Source: Lentisphaerota bacterium (GTDB lineage: Bacteria; Verrucomicrobiota; Kiritimatiellia; UBA8416; VGWJ01). Taken from it: 40,494 bases of DNA. Below the pieces are notes generated by a model that was not told where the DNA came from, ran no database searches, and was given only the letters and a program-made list of their open reading frames with translations. Positions 23,493-32,154 of this stretch are shown here, in pieces; positions within the stretch are counted from its first letter, which is position 1; each line of letters begins with the position of its first letter. The stretch is from the NCBI GenBank assembly GCA_016873635.1, contig VGWJ01000023.1, positions 1 through 40,494 on the forward strand, given 5' to 3'. The translations under genes and the position numbers were made by a program.

Positions 23493-26144
23493 TTATTTCC
23501 CTCCTGTCAGTTCCGCGACGCGTTTCTTCGCCTGTTCCACCCACCTTGCCGAGGCCGCGTTGCCGGCGTCCGCGGTCTTGACGACTTCGTTCAGCCTGGC
23601 GACCGCGGTCGGGACGTCGCCCAGCGCGACATAGCACTCGGCGGCGCCGCAGGCGGCGGCGTCGGGCCACTCGTTGTACGGGTATGCGGCCAGCACGGTT
23701 TCGAAAGCCGCCAGCGCTTCGGCGTGGTTGCCGGCCCGGCGTTCGCCTTCGCCGCGGTAGTAGCAGATCATGGCCGGGGCCACGGTGGCCGACCAGGACC
23801 TGGCCGCGAAACCCTGTTCCCGCGGCGTGAATTCCCCGGACAGCTTGCCGGCCAGCGTCCGCAGGGCCGCATAGTCCGCGGCGGCGGCGATGAAGCGCAG
23901 CCGCACGGCGCCCAGGCCGTAGTAGCGGACGCTGTCCGCGTTGTATGCCGCCTGCGCCGCCTCGAGCCTGGCCTGCGCGCCGCCCTCGGGCTTGCCGGCG
24001 TCCGCGATATGGCAGAGGGCTGCCAGGGCCGCGTCGAATTCGGCGTCGCCGCGTCCCGGCGCGAGGCGGTCCAGCCAGTAGGCGAGCCCCATGTCGCCCG
24101 TGCCGGCCTGGAAACGCACGCGGTTGAGGTTCTCGGCGAGGAGTTTCGCGTATTCGGCCGGCAGGTCTCCGGCTGCCTGCCCCGCGCGCGCGTACCACTG
24201 CTCGGCCTCGGCCGCCTTCCCGGCTTTTTCCAGGCACACGGCGCATTCGTAGGCATGGACGGCCGCCTTGTCGAAACGGTTGTAGAGGGCTTCATACGCG
24301 GCGGCGGCGGCGGCGAAGTCGCCCGTGGCGTAGAGGGCGCGGGCCCATGTCTCGTGGGCCTCGCGGGGCAGCTTGTCGGGGCCGCCCAGCTTGCCGGCCA
24401 GCGCGGCGTATTCCGCGCGGGCGCCCGCGGCGTCGCCCGCGGCGAACAGCTCGCGTCCGATCCGGTCCCGCAGGTCGGTTTCGTCCACGCCCTTTCCGAG
24501 TGCCAGGGCCTGCCGCCAGGCCTTGACCGCGCCGGCGCGGTCGCCGGCCTGGGAATGGGTCTGGCCGAGAAGCAGGCAGGCGGCGGCGGCAAGTTCCTCG
24601 GCGGGCTTGTCCTTGAGCAGGGCTTCGAGCGCGCGGACGGTCCCGGCGGAATCTCCCGTCCTGGCGGAGGCCAGCGCGCTGTTGTAGCGGCATTCCGCAA
24701 AGGCTTCCGCGCCGAGCCGGGCGGCGGCGTCCGGGACGGCGAGCACGTCGCGGAGGAGCGGGACGGCGCGCGGGTAGTCCTGCCGCGACAGGGCGAAATT
24801 GGCGAGCTCCACGCGCGCGCGGAGCGCCTCGGGGGAGTCCGGGCGGCGCTGGACGAATCCGTCGAGGAACGCCTGCGCTTCGTCGGCTTTTCCGGCGCGC
24901 TTGAGCACGGCCGCGTACAGCAGGGCGGCCTGGCCTTCCTGGGGCTTGCCCTGGAACACGGCGCCGTCGTCCTTCATGGCGTTCATGACCCCCGCGTCGT
25001 CGCGCAGCTCGTGCAGGGCGAACAGGCGGGCGTAGAGCAGTTCGGGCAGTTGCTCCGCGGGGATCACGGGGCGGGCCGCGGCCACGGCGTCCGCGAGCTT
25101 GCGGCTGTCGCCCTGCTTCGCGGCGATGCGCACGTTCAGCAGCGCCGCCTGGGCCCGCAAGGCCGCGGCGTCGGCCTCGGGCAGCGCGTCGGCCCCTGCC
25201 AGCGCCCCGCGGGCGGCGGCTTCCGCCTCGCCGCTCTTGTCCGCCGCCAGCAGGCATTCGGCCAGGGCGATGTGCGCCGAAGGAGGAAGCGGCGGATTCC
25301 GCAGGCCCCGGATCGCGGCCTGCAGCGGGGCGACGGCGTCGGCCGGCTTGCCCTGTTTGATCAGGGCCTGGGCCAGGGTGAAGGAGGCGCGGGGCAGGCT
25401 TGAGCTGTCGGCCGGGACCTTTCGGGCCTCGGCTTCGGCCTGCGCAAGCTGGCCCAGCTCGAGGTATGCCTCGGCGCGGATCGCGGCCAGCGTGTCGGCC
25501 GCCAGGCCCGCGATGCCCTTGCCGGAGACGTCGAGCAGCTCCTTGTGCATGCGAAGCTGGTAGTAGGCGTTGAACAGCTTCGGCAGCAGGCTCACGCGGT
25601 CGGCGCCGAGCTTGAGCGCCTGGTTGAAGGCTTCCAGCGCCTTCTTCGGCTCGTCCTTTGCCGACCAGGCCTCGGCGGTCATGACGGCGAGCTGCTGCTG
25701 TTCCGCCGGCGACATGCGGTCAGGCCTGATGCGCGGGACCGTGCGGAGCACGGCGTCGTAGTCGCGAGCCGCGTAGTACAGGTAGGCCACGGCGAGCTGC
25801 GCCCTGGCGCTTTCGTCCGCGCCGGGATACTTCTCGATCAGGGCCGCGTAGGCGCGGGCGGCGTCCCCGGTCTTGCCGCCTTTCTCCAGCGCCAGGCCGC
25901 GCGCGTACATGTATTTGATGCGCATGGGGTCGGAGAGGTTCTGGGCTTCGCGCTCCTGGATCTTCTTGAGCGCGGCCTCCCACTGGCCGGCGTTGTAGAG
26001 GGTGACCACCACGTTATACTGGGCCTCCTCCGGGTCGGCGGCGCGCAGCGGCGCCGGAAAGCACAGCAGGGCCGAAGCGGCCAGAGCCGCGGCGGCGAGG
26101 AGCCGCGCCGCGGCTGGCGTGTGCGGTTGTCTGAATGTCTGCAT
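23493..26144 (-). CDS. large exported TPR protein
   Basis: A periplasmic or envelope protein of about 883 residues. A signal peptide (AAARLLAAAALAASALLC, cleavage near APLRAAD) is followed by tetratricopeptide-type repeats along nearly the whole length, for example YNAGQWEAALKKIQE, KTGDAARAYAALIEKYPGAD, PKKALEAFNQALKLGADRV and AEALAAFETVLAAYPYNEWP. The ATG at 26144 is chosen because the signal peptide starts there; a longer frame upstream is open but looks like non-coding translation. It is the first gene of the exbB-exbD operon. Comparable TPR proteins precede ExbB/ExbD genes in other operons and may organise the complex or its cargo in the periplasm. Specific function unknown. Confidence 0.8.
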   Translation of the reverse strand: MQTFRQPHTPAAARLLAAAALAASALLCFPAPLRAADPEEAQYNVVVTLYNAGQWEAALKKIQEREAQNLSDPMRIKYMYARGLALEKGGKTGDAARAYAALIEKYPGADESARAQLAVAYLYYAARDYDAVLRTVPRIRPDRMSPAEQQQLAVMTAEAWSAKDEPKKALEAFNQALKLGADRVSLLPKLFNAYYQLRMHKELLDVSGKGIAGLAADTLAAIRAEAYLELGQLAQAEAEARKVPADSSSLPRASFTLAQALIKQGKPADAVAPLQAAIRGLRNPPLPPSAHIALAECLLAADKSGEAEAAARGALAGADALPEADAAALRAQAALLNVRIAAKQGDSRKLADAVAAARPVIPAEQLPELLYARLFALHELRDDAGVMNAMKDDGAVFQGKPQEGQAALLYAAVLKRAGKADEAQAFLDGFVQRRPDSPEALRARVELANFALSRQDYPRAVPLLRDVLAVPDAAARLGAEAFAECRYNSALASARTGDSAGTVRALEALLKDKPAEELAAAACLLLGQTHSQAGDRAGAVKAWRQALALGKGVDETDLRDRIGRELFAAGDAAGARAEYAALAGKLGGPDKLPREAHETWARALYATGDFAAAAAAYEALYNRFDKAAVHAYECAVCLEKAGKAAEAEQWYARAGQAAGDLPAEYAKLLAENLNRVRFQAGTGDMGLAYWLDRLAPGRGDAEFDAALAALCHIADAGKPEGGAQARLEAAQAAYNADSVRYYGLGAVRLRFIAAAADYAALRTLAGKLSGEFTPREQGFAARSWSATVAPAMICYYRGEGERRAGNHAEALAAFETVLAAYPYNEWPDAAACGAAECYVALGDVPTAVARLNEVVKTADAGNAASARWVEQAKKRVAELTGGK

Positions 26145-26374
26145 ATTGCGAACCGGAACAGTGTTCGCACGAAGCGTGCCATGCCCCCTTGACCGCGGGC
26201 GGGCCGCAATCTTCACCCAATCGGCGCGGGCGGATGATCCGCGATTGTGCACAGGCGTCCGCATATGTGCGTTGCGCGGGACGCACCCCCTGCCGGAGAG
26301 CTTCCCTCTTTGCGCCGCGCCGGACCGCGGAGAAAGCGGCGCCCGGACCGCGGCGAGCCGCCGGAGTTCCGGGT

Positions 26375-26683
26375 TCACGCGTTTCTTCCCAGCGCCGCCC
26401 AGGCCCAGGCGAAGCAGACGAGGAAGCCGAGGTCGCAGAAGAAAAACGGCTTCCACATGCCGGGCAGGCCCGTGACGTGGGGTCCGCCGATCACGGTGGG
26501 GACGCCGGCGGCCCGGAAGCGGCGGGCCAGGTCATAGGCCTCGGCGATCTGCGCGCTGTAGCTGGAGATGGCCGCCAGGTCCAGGCCGGACGGCAGCGGA
26601 TCCAGCGACGCGGGATCGGGGACCTCGACGTAGTGCAGGCGGTGGCGCCGAAGCGTTGCGTACTCTTCACCAGAATGGTCCAC
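26375..26683 (-). pseudogene. truncated B12-binding radical SAM-like fragment
   Basis: A 102-codon frame from GTG 26683. Residues ~30-72 (PSGLDLAAISSYSAQIAEAY then DLARRFRAAGVPTVIGGPHV) match the second half of the cobalamin-binding domain of B12-dependent radical SAM enzymes. The radical SAM domain that should follow is missing; instead the frame runs into MWKPFFFCDLGFLVCFAWAW, a hydrophobic segment foreign to that family, and stops. It begins 28 nt after the LptF/G-type gene on the same strand. I read it as a remnant left by a deletion that joined two unrelated segments; a short functional membrane protein is possible. Confidence 0.45.
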
Positions 26684-26711
26684 TTACCTCGGGAGATCGC
26701 GATCCGCGGCG

Positions 26712-27815
26712 TCAGCGCGATTCGGAGGCCAGCGCCACCGCCGCCAGGGAGAAGACGATGTTGCCCAGCCACGCGCCCAGCCAGGGCCAGGTCAGGCCGC
26801 GCATGCCCAGGAAGGCCCCGACCTGTGAGACCGCGTAGAAGCTGCCGAACAGCGCCATGGCCGTGAAGATCCCCGCCAGCGCGCTGCGGCGCGAGCCGCG
26901 CGAGCCGGCCGGCACCGCGAACAGCGTCACCACCAGGCAGGCCCAGGGCAGGGCCAGGCGCTGTTGTACGTCGAAGCGCCGGCGGGACAGGTCCTGCGTG
27001 ATTTCGGGCTGGATGGCCAGGTGACGGATCATCTCGGCCGTGGAAAGAAACTCCCAGGCCTTGCTGTGGGTGACGAAGTCGGCGGGGCGCTCGGTCAGGG
27101 CGGGCATTTCGATGACGGCGTATCCGTCCGGCGCCAGGCTTTCGGGGGCGCCCAGCGGGTCCTGGTTGGCGTCGAAGCGCTGGACTTTGGGGTTGTGGAA
27201 CCACCACTGTTCGTCCAGGTACTCGGCGCGGTCGGCGGTGATCAGTTCGGCGCGCGTTCCGTCGGGGCGCTCCTGTTCGACCTTCACGCCCACCAGTTCG
27301 CCGGGCAGGTCCGGGTTGAAACGGTCGATTGTCCATTCGCGGTGTTTGGCGCTGCTGTAGAACTTGCAGATGCGGGTGCGCGCGCCGGGCAGGGGGCGGA
27401 AGCGGTTCTTCATGAATTCGGCGGCCCATTCCTTGGCGGCCGGCATGGCGGTCTCGTTCAGGGCCAGCGACGCCAGGCTGAGGGCCGCGCCCACCAGCAG
27501 GAAGGGCGCCATCATGCGGGTGAAGCTCACGCCGCTGGCGCGCATGGCGGTAAGCTCGTTGTTGCGCCCGAGGCGCCACAGCGTGTAGAGCGTGCCGAAG
27601 AAGAGCGAGGCGGGCAGGATGAAGCGCACAACGTATTCCACCTGGCAGGCGTAGTAGCGCAGAATCAGCGGGAAGGAGGTTTGCGACTCGAGGAACTGCG
27701 GGAGGTCGCGGAAGAGCGAGTACACGATGAAGACCATGTAGAAGGCCGCGAGGCAGTAGAACACGGGCGCGAGGTATTCGCGCAGCAGGTAGCGGTCGAG
27801 CAGTTTCACGCGCAC
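26712..27815 (-). CDS. LptF/LptG family LPS export permease
   Basis: A 367-residue inner-membrane permease of the LptF/LptG family, which with LptB extracts lipopolysaccharide from the inner membrane. N-terminal LLDRYLLREYLAPVFYCLAA starts helix 1, and helices follow around residues 50-130. The large periplasmic domain (about 130-265) contains the beta-jellyroll strands (AELITADRAEYLDEQWWFHN), and three C-terminal helices close the protein (LPWACLVVTLFAVPAGSR, GIFTAMALFGSFYAVSQVGA). GTG 27815 is preceded by GGGAGG at 7 nt; GTG 27809, which overlaps the upstream stop, also fits. Only one family member is present; its partner, LptB and LptC must be elsewhere. It supports a diderm host. Confidence 0.87.
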   Translation of the reverse strand: MRVKLLDRYLLREYLAPVFYCLAAFYMVFIVYSLFRDLPQFLESQTSFPLILRYYACQVEYVVRFILPASLFFGTLYTLWRLGRNNELTAMRASGVSFTRMMAPFLLVGAALSLASLALNETAMPAAKEWAAEFMKNRFRPLPGARTRICKFYSSAKHREWTIDRFNPDLPGELVGVKVEQERPDGTRAELITADRAEYLDEQWWFHNPKVQRFDANQDPLGAPESLAPDGYAVIEMPALTERPADFVTHSKAWEFLSTAEMIRHLAIQPEITQDLSRRRFDVQQRLALPWACLVVTLFAVPAGSRGSRRSALAGIFTAMALFGSFYAVSQVGAFLGMRGLTWPWLGAWLGNIVFSLAAVALASESR

Positions 27816-28828
27816 GGGTCCGCCTCCCTCAGGTCGTACAGGCCGACGTCCTGCCGCCGGAAACGGCGGTCGTGGCTCAGGATGCCGAGGATGAACCCCG
27901 CGCCCTTGCGGCTGCCGGGCCGCATCAGGGCGTTGTAGCGCTGCCGGAGGTCGCGCAAGCGGACGGGGCGCGGCATCGCGCGCGCCAGCTCCACGGCCAG
28001 ATCCGCGGCGCCCGTGGCGGCGTCGAAGCAGCGTCCGTCGGCCAGCACGGCGACGTCGGGCATGTTTTCCAGCAGGCAGCCGGCCAGGCGCCGGGCGGCG
28101 GCGGGATCGCGGTCCGGGCGCGGCGGGAGGGCGGCGGCGGCGTCTTCCGGGCGCAGGGGCCGCGGCGCCGCCCGCAGCGCCGCGCGCAGCGCCCGTTCGG
28201 CGGCAGCCAGTTCCTCCTCGGGCAGCGTGGTGAACAGGTTGCCGCGGCGCCGGATGCGGGCGGAACACGCGCACAGCAGGCGCAGGGCGCCGGCGGCGTC
28301 GCATCCGCCGAGCCCGGCAAAGTCCGCCCGGGCCGCTTCCTGTTCGGCGGCCAGTCCCGCCCGCGCGCGCAGGAAGGCCTCGAAGGCCTCGTACAGCGGC
28401 GCCAGGCAGGCCTGTGCCAGGGAGGACGCGAGGGCCGCGGTCGCCCGCCGCTGCATCTGGCGCACGCGTTCGCGCGTCACGGCGCGCGCCGCGCCGATGG
28501 CGCGCAGCGTGGGCGGACGGCTCCCCGCCGGCGCGCCGGCGCGGTCCAGGCAGAAGCGGGCCGCGAGCACGGTACGCTCGTCGGGCTTGAGAAACCAGGC
28601 CATGACGGCGGGCAGGTCGGGCAGGGGCCGCGCGCCGCTTTCCAGGCGGTCGCACAGATCGAGGAACGCGCGGATGCGCCGCAGCGAAGCGGCGCGGATG
28701 CCGGGCAGGCGCTCAATCCGTTCCGCGGTGAGCCGCCGCAGCTCGCCCACGGTGGCCAGGCCGGCCTCGCGGCAGCGGTTGACCACCCGCGCGGGCAGCC
28801 CGGAACCGGGAAGGGGCCAGGCATCCAT
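27806..28828 (-). CDS. RNA polymerase alpha-CTD-like / sigma region 4-like / winged-helix protein
   Basis: A 340-residue putative transcription-related protein. Residues ~11-56 resemble the RNA polymerase alpha C-terminal domain, a helix-hairpin-helix (LPARVVNRCREAGLATVGEL, then LPGIRAASLRRIRAFL). Residues ~83-134 resemble sigma70 region 4, ending in the helix-turn-helix TLRAIGAARAVTRERVRQMQ. Residues ~288-340 (VRLRDLRQRYNALM ... FILGILSHDRRFRRQDVGLYDL) resemble a winged helix of the HARE-HTH type. No sigma region 2 or 3 is present, so it is not a sigma factor. The middle is Ala/Arg-rich. ATG 28828 is chosen; TTG 28864 is open upstream. It overlaps the LptF/G gene and is divergent from gap. 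Target promoters are unknown. Confidence 0.7.
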   Translation of the reverse strand: MDAWPLPGSGLPARVVNRCREAGLATVGELRRLTAERIERLPGIRAASLRRIRAFLDLCDRLESGARPLPDLPAVMAWFLKPDERTVLAARFCLDRAGAPAGSRPPTLRAIGAARAVTRERVRQMQRRATAALASSLAQACLAPLYEAFEAFLRARAGLAAEQEAARADFAGLGGCDAAGALRLLCACSARIRRRGNLFTTLPEEELAAAERALRAALRAAPRPLRPEDAAAALPPRPDRDPAAARRLAGCLLENMPDVAVLADGRCFDAATGAADLAVELARAMPRPVRLRDLRQRYNALMRPGSRKGAGFILGILSHDRRFRRQDVGLYDLREADPCA

Positions 28829-28842
28829 CGCCGCCAAATGGC

Positions 28843-28871
28843 TTGACACGGTCTGCGGTCTCAAGTAAATG
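28843..28871 (+). promoter_or_regulatory. candidate promoter of the gap-pgk-tpiA operon
   Basis: A perfect -35 hexamer TTGACA (28843-28848) is followed after 17 nt by TAAATG (28866-28871), a weak -10. The -35 is striking in this GC-rich context. It would give a leader of about 95 nt before gap. It overlaps the start region of the divergent alpha-CTD/sigma-4 gene, so the two genes could influence each other. Confidence 0.45.
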
Positions 28872-28973
28872 CTCTACCCTCGCAGTTCGGGGTGCGCCCG
28901 TCTTCGTGCCGCAAACGGCGCGGCAATGTCAAGGCATTTGGCGCCCGGCGGAAACAACTAGGGAGAAGCGGAC

Positions 28974-29981
28974 ATGGCAGTCAGAGTCGGAATCAACGGT
29001 TTCGGTCGCATTGGCAGGATCGTGTGCCGCCTGGCGCACGGCGATCCGGAAGTGGAAGTCGTCGCCGTGAACGATCTGACCGACGCGGCGACCCTGGCGC
29101 ACCTGCTGAAGTACGATTCCACGCACGGCCGTTTCCCCGGCCGCGTGGAAGCCGGCGAAGGCGCGCTGAAGATCGACGGCGAGGATATCCGGGTCATGTC
29201 CGAGAAGGATCCCTCCAAGCTGCCGTGGCGGGACCTGGGCGTGGACGTGGTGCTGGAGAGCACCGGCGTGTTCCGCAGCCGCGACAAGATCCAGCTGCAC
29301 ATGCAGGCCGGCGCGCCGCGCGTGCTGCTCAGCGTGCCGTCCAAGACGGCGGACGACGTTGACGCCACCGTTGTCCTGGGCGTGAACGACAAGGACCTCA
29401 CGCCGGCGGTGAAGATCGTCTCCAACGCCTCCTGCACCACGAACTGCCTGGCGCCCATGGTCAAGGCCGTGCACGACGCCATCGGCGTGGAAGAGGGCCT
29501 GATGACCACGATCCACAGCTACACCAACGACCAGAGCGTGCTGGACTTCCCGCACAAGGACCTGCGGCGCGCGCGCACGGCGGCGGCCAACATGATCCCC
29601 ACGTCGACCGGCGCCGCCAAGGCGATCGGGCTGGTGATTCCGGACCTGAAGGGCAAGATGAACGGCATGGCGGTGCGCGTTCCCACGGTGACCGGCTCGC
29701 TGGTCGACCTGGTCTGCACCCTGAAGCGCGACGTCAGCGTACAGGAGATCAATTCCGTGGTCAAGGCCGCGGCCGAGGGCCCGCTGCGCGGCATCCTCAG
29801 CTACTGCGAGGATCCCATCGTCAGCTCGGACATCATCGGCGACAGGCACAGCAGCATCTTCGACTCGCTTTCGACGATGAAGATCGGCGCGCGCATGGTG
29901 AAGCTCATCTCCTGGTACGACAACGAGGTGGGCTATTCGCAGCGCTGCGTGGACCTGTTCAAGCGCATGGCGGCTCTCTAG
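28974..29981 (+). CDS. gap: glyceraldehyde-3-phosphate dehydrogenase, type I
   Basis: A 335-residue GAPDH that converts glyceraldehyde-3-phosphate and phosphate to 1,3-bisphosphoglycerate with NAD reduction. The Rossmann fingerprint [18 protein letters not shown] opens the protein. The catalytic Cys154 lies in [12 protein letters not shown], with the activating His in [11 protein letters not shown]. The C-terminal [16 protein letters not shown] is typical. ATG is preceded by GGGAGAAG. It is the first gene of a gap-pgk-tpiA set, 13 nt before pgk. Confidence 0.97.
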   Translation: MAVRVGINGFGRIGRIVCRLAHGDPEVEVVAVNDLTDAATLAHLLKYDSTHGRFPGRVEAGEGALKIDGEDIRVMSEKDPSKLPWRDLGVDVVLESTGVFRSRDKIQLHMQAGAPRVLLSVPSKTADDVDATVVLGVNDKDLTPAVKIVSNASCTTNCLAPMVKAVHDAIGVEEGLMTTIHSYTNDQSVLDFPHKDLRRARTAAANMIPTSTGAAKAIGLVIPDLKGKMNGMAVRVPTVTGSLVDLVCTLKRDVSVQEINSVVKAAAEGPLRGILSYCEDPIVSSDIIGDRHSSIFDSLSTMKIGARMVKLISWYDNEVGYSQRCVDLFKRMAAL

Positions 29982-29994
29982 TCGCGGAGCGGGC

Positions 29995-31254
29995 ATGAAC
30001 AAGAAGACCGTGCGTGACGTGGATTTCGGCGGCAAGCGCGTGCTGATGCGCGTGGACTTCAACGTGCCGATGAAAAACGGCGCGGTGGCGGACGACACGC
30101 GCATCCGCGCGGCGCTGCCCACGATCCGCTACGTGCTGGAGCGCGGCGCCGGGAGCCTCGTGCTGATGTCGCACCTCGGCGACCCCCGGAAGGACGCCGG
30201 GAAGGCCCGCGAGAAGGCGGAGAAGGCCGGCAAGCCTTTCGACGAGAAGGCGTACATCGAGGCCAAACACAGGATGGCGCCGGTGGTCGCGTGCTTTGCC
30301 GGGCACCTGGGCCGCGAGGTGAAGCTGGCGCCGGCCTGCCTGGGGCCGGAGACGGAGCGGATGGTTGCCGCGCTGCCCGCGGGCGGCGTCCTGATGCTCG
30401 AGAACACGCGGTTCCACAAGGAAGAGACCTCCGCGGACGCCGCGGAGCGGGACCGGATGGCCAGGGCGCTGGCCGCCTACGGCGACGTGTTCGTCAACGA
30501 CGCGTTCGGCTCGGCGCACCGGGACCACGCCTCGACCGCGTCCGTCGGCAAGTTCTTCCGGGAGAACGTGGCCGGCTTCCTGATGGAGAAGGAGATCGAC
30601 TACCTGAGCCGCGCGCTGGAGAATCCGGACCGGCCGTACGCGGCCGTGCTGGGCGGCGCGAAGATCGGCGACAAGCTCAAGGTGGTGGAGAACCTGCTCA
30701 CGAAGGTGGATACCCTGATCGTGGGCGGCGGGATGGCGTATACGTTTCTGAAGGCCCAGGGCCACGCGATCGGCCAGTCGCTGTGCGATGCCGGGAAGAT
30801 TCCGTACGCGGGGCGGATGCTGGCGGAGGCGCGGAAGCGGGGCGTGAATTTCCTGCTGCCCGTGGACAACGTCGCGGCGGACAAGTTCGACGCCAACGCC
30901 GAGACCCGCGCGGTCGGCGTCGAGATCCCGGAGGGCTGGATGGCGCTGGACATCGGGCCGAAGACGACGGAGCTGTACGCCCAGGCCATCCGGGGCGCCC
31001 GCATGGTCGTCTGGAACGGCCCCATGGGATGTTTCGAGATGCCGAAGTTCGCCGACGGCACGATGGGGGTGTGCCGGGCGATCGCGGCGAGCGGCGCCGT
31101 GAGCATCGTGGGCGGCGGCGACAGCGTGGCCGCGGTGAACAAGAGCGGGCTGGCGGCGCGGTTCACGCACATCAGCACCGGCGGCGGCGCCAGCCTTGAG
31201 TTCCTGGAAGGCAAGCAACTGCCGGGCATCGCCGCGTTGAGCCCCAGGGAATAG
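29995..31254 (+). CDS. pgk: phosphoglycerate kinase
   Basis: A 419-residue phosphoglycerate kinase, making ATP and 3-phosphoglycerate from 1,3-bisphosphoglycerate. Conserved features are KRVLMRVDFNVPMKNG near the N terminus, LMSHLGDPRKD, ENTRFHKEE, NDAFGSAHRDHAST, the hinge AVLGGAKIGDKL and the C-terminal nucleotide loop GPMGCFEMPKFADGT and VGGGDSVAAVNKSG. A short insertion rich in Lys/Ala (GKAREKAEKAGKPFDEKAY) follows the SHLGDP motif, which is common in several bacterial lineages. It lies between gap and tpiA in the same operon. Confidence 0.97.
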   Translation: MNKKTVRDVDFGGKRVLMRVDFNVPMKNGAVADDTRIRAALPTIRYVLERGAGSLVLMSHLGDPRKDAGKAREKAEKAGKPFDEKAYIEAKHRMAPVVACFAGHLGREVKLAPACLGPETERMVAALPAGGVLMLENTRFHKEETSADAAERDRMARALAAYGDVFVNDAFGSAHRDHASTASVGKFFRENVAGFLMEKEIDYLSRALENPDRPYAAVLGGAKIGDKLKVVENLLTKVDTLIVGGGMAYTFLKAQGHAIGQSLCDAGKIPYAGRMLAEARKRGVNFLLPVDNVAADKFDANAETRAVGVEIPEGWMALDIGPKTTELYAQAIRGARMVVWNGPMGCFEMPKFADGTMGVCRAIAASGAVSIVGGGDSVAAVNKSGLAARFTHISTGGGASLEFLEGKQLPGIAALSPRE

Positions 31255-31270
31255 AGGCGGGAGGGCGAGC

Positions 31271-32032
31271 GTGAAGAAATTCCGGAAGAAAATCGTGGCC
31301 GGCAACTGGAAGATGAACAAGTCCATTGCCGAGGCCGTCGATCTCGCCGCGGACATCAAGCGGGAGCTGGCCGGCAACGTGGACGTCGACGTGGTGCTCT
31401 GTCCGCCCTTCACGGCGCTGAAGGCGGTGGGGGACATCATCACCGACACGCCGATCAAGCTGGGCGCGCAGAACATGCACTGGGAGACCGACGGCGCGTA
31501 TACCGGCGAGATCTCCGCCGCCATGTTGCGCGACATCTACTGCCACTACGTGATCCTGGGGCACAGCGAGCGGCGGGCCGGCTTTCACGAGACCGACGCG
31601 CTGGTCAACCGCAAGGTGAAGGCCGCGCTGGCCGGAAATCTGGCGCCGATCGTCTGCGTGGGCGAGACGCTGCCCGAGCGCCAGGCGGAGCGGCAGCGCG
31701 AGGTCGTGGGCGGCCAGGTGCGGAAGAGCCTGGCCGGGCTGGGGGAAGACCTGGATCGGGTGATCGTGGCCTACGAGCCGGTATGGGCCATCGGCACGGG
31801 CGTGAACGCGACCGCGGCGCAGGCGCAGGAGATGCACGCCTTCATCCGCGAGACGCTGGCGGAGATGTCCACGGCCGAGACCGCGGCGGCCATGCGCATC
31901 CAGTACGGCGGAAGCATGAAGCCCGCCAACGCCGCGGAACTGCTGGCGCAGCCCGACGTGGACGGCGGGCTCGTCGGCGGCGCGTCGCTCGAGGCGCGCT
32001 CTTTCGTGGAGATCGTCCGCGCCGCGCTTTAG
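31271..32032 (+). CDS. tpiA: triosephosphate isomerase
   Basis: A 253-residue triosephosphate isomerase interconverting dihydroxyacetone phosphate and glyceraldehyde-3-phosphate. The active-site Lys is in VAGNWKMNKS, the electrophile His98 in LGHSERR and the base Glu169 in AYEPVWAIGTG; the phosphate loop YGGSMKP is intact. It starts with GTG 31271, with GGAGGGCGAG just upstream, 16 nt after pgk. It supplies the substrate shared by gap and, further downstream, dxs. Confidence 0.97.
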   Translation: MKKFRKKIVAGNWKMNKSIAEAVDLAADIKRELAGNVDVDVVLCPPFTALKAVGDIITDTPIKLGAQNMHWETDGAYTGEISAAMLRDIYCHYVILGHSERRAGFHETDALVNRKVKAALAGNLAPIVCVGETLPERQAERQREVVGGQVRKSLAGLGEDLDRVIVAYEPVWAIGTGVNATAAQAQEMHAFIRETLAEMSTAETAAAMRIQYGGSMKPANAAELLAQPDVDGGLVGGASLEARSFVEIVRAAL

Positions 32033-32124
32033 AAAGACGCGCGGCCGGCGACTGCGCGGGGCGGCCCGCGCCGCGAAGGACGCGAAAGAGGCGGAAGATT
32101 CCTTTCGCGTCCGGCGCGTCTTTC
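32032..32124. repeat. nested inverted repeats between tpiA and secG
   Basis: Two inverted repeats are nested. Outer 11-nt arms GAAAGACGCGC (32032-32042) and GCGCGTCTTTC (32114-32124) match perfectly. Inner arms GGACGCGAAAG (32078-32088) and CTTTCGCGTCC (32102-32112) also match perfectly around a 13-nt loop. The outer left arm begins on the last base of the tpiA stop codon. The structure could be an attenuator or mRNA 3'-end stabiliser between tpiA and secG, or a dispersed palindromic repeat. No U-run follows, so a simple intrinsic terminator is unlikely. Confidence 0.7.
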
Positions 32125-32154
32125 GTGGTACACAATGCCGTCCGGGAGATGTCA

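Noticed and set aside
22665..25403. Plus-strand frame of over 900 codons opposite the exbB/TPR genes
   Set aside because: Antisense of clear ExbB, ExbD and TPR repeats; Gly/Arg/Val-rich with no motifs.
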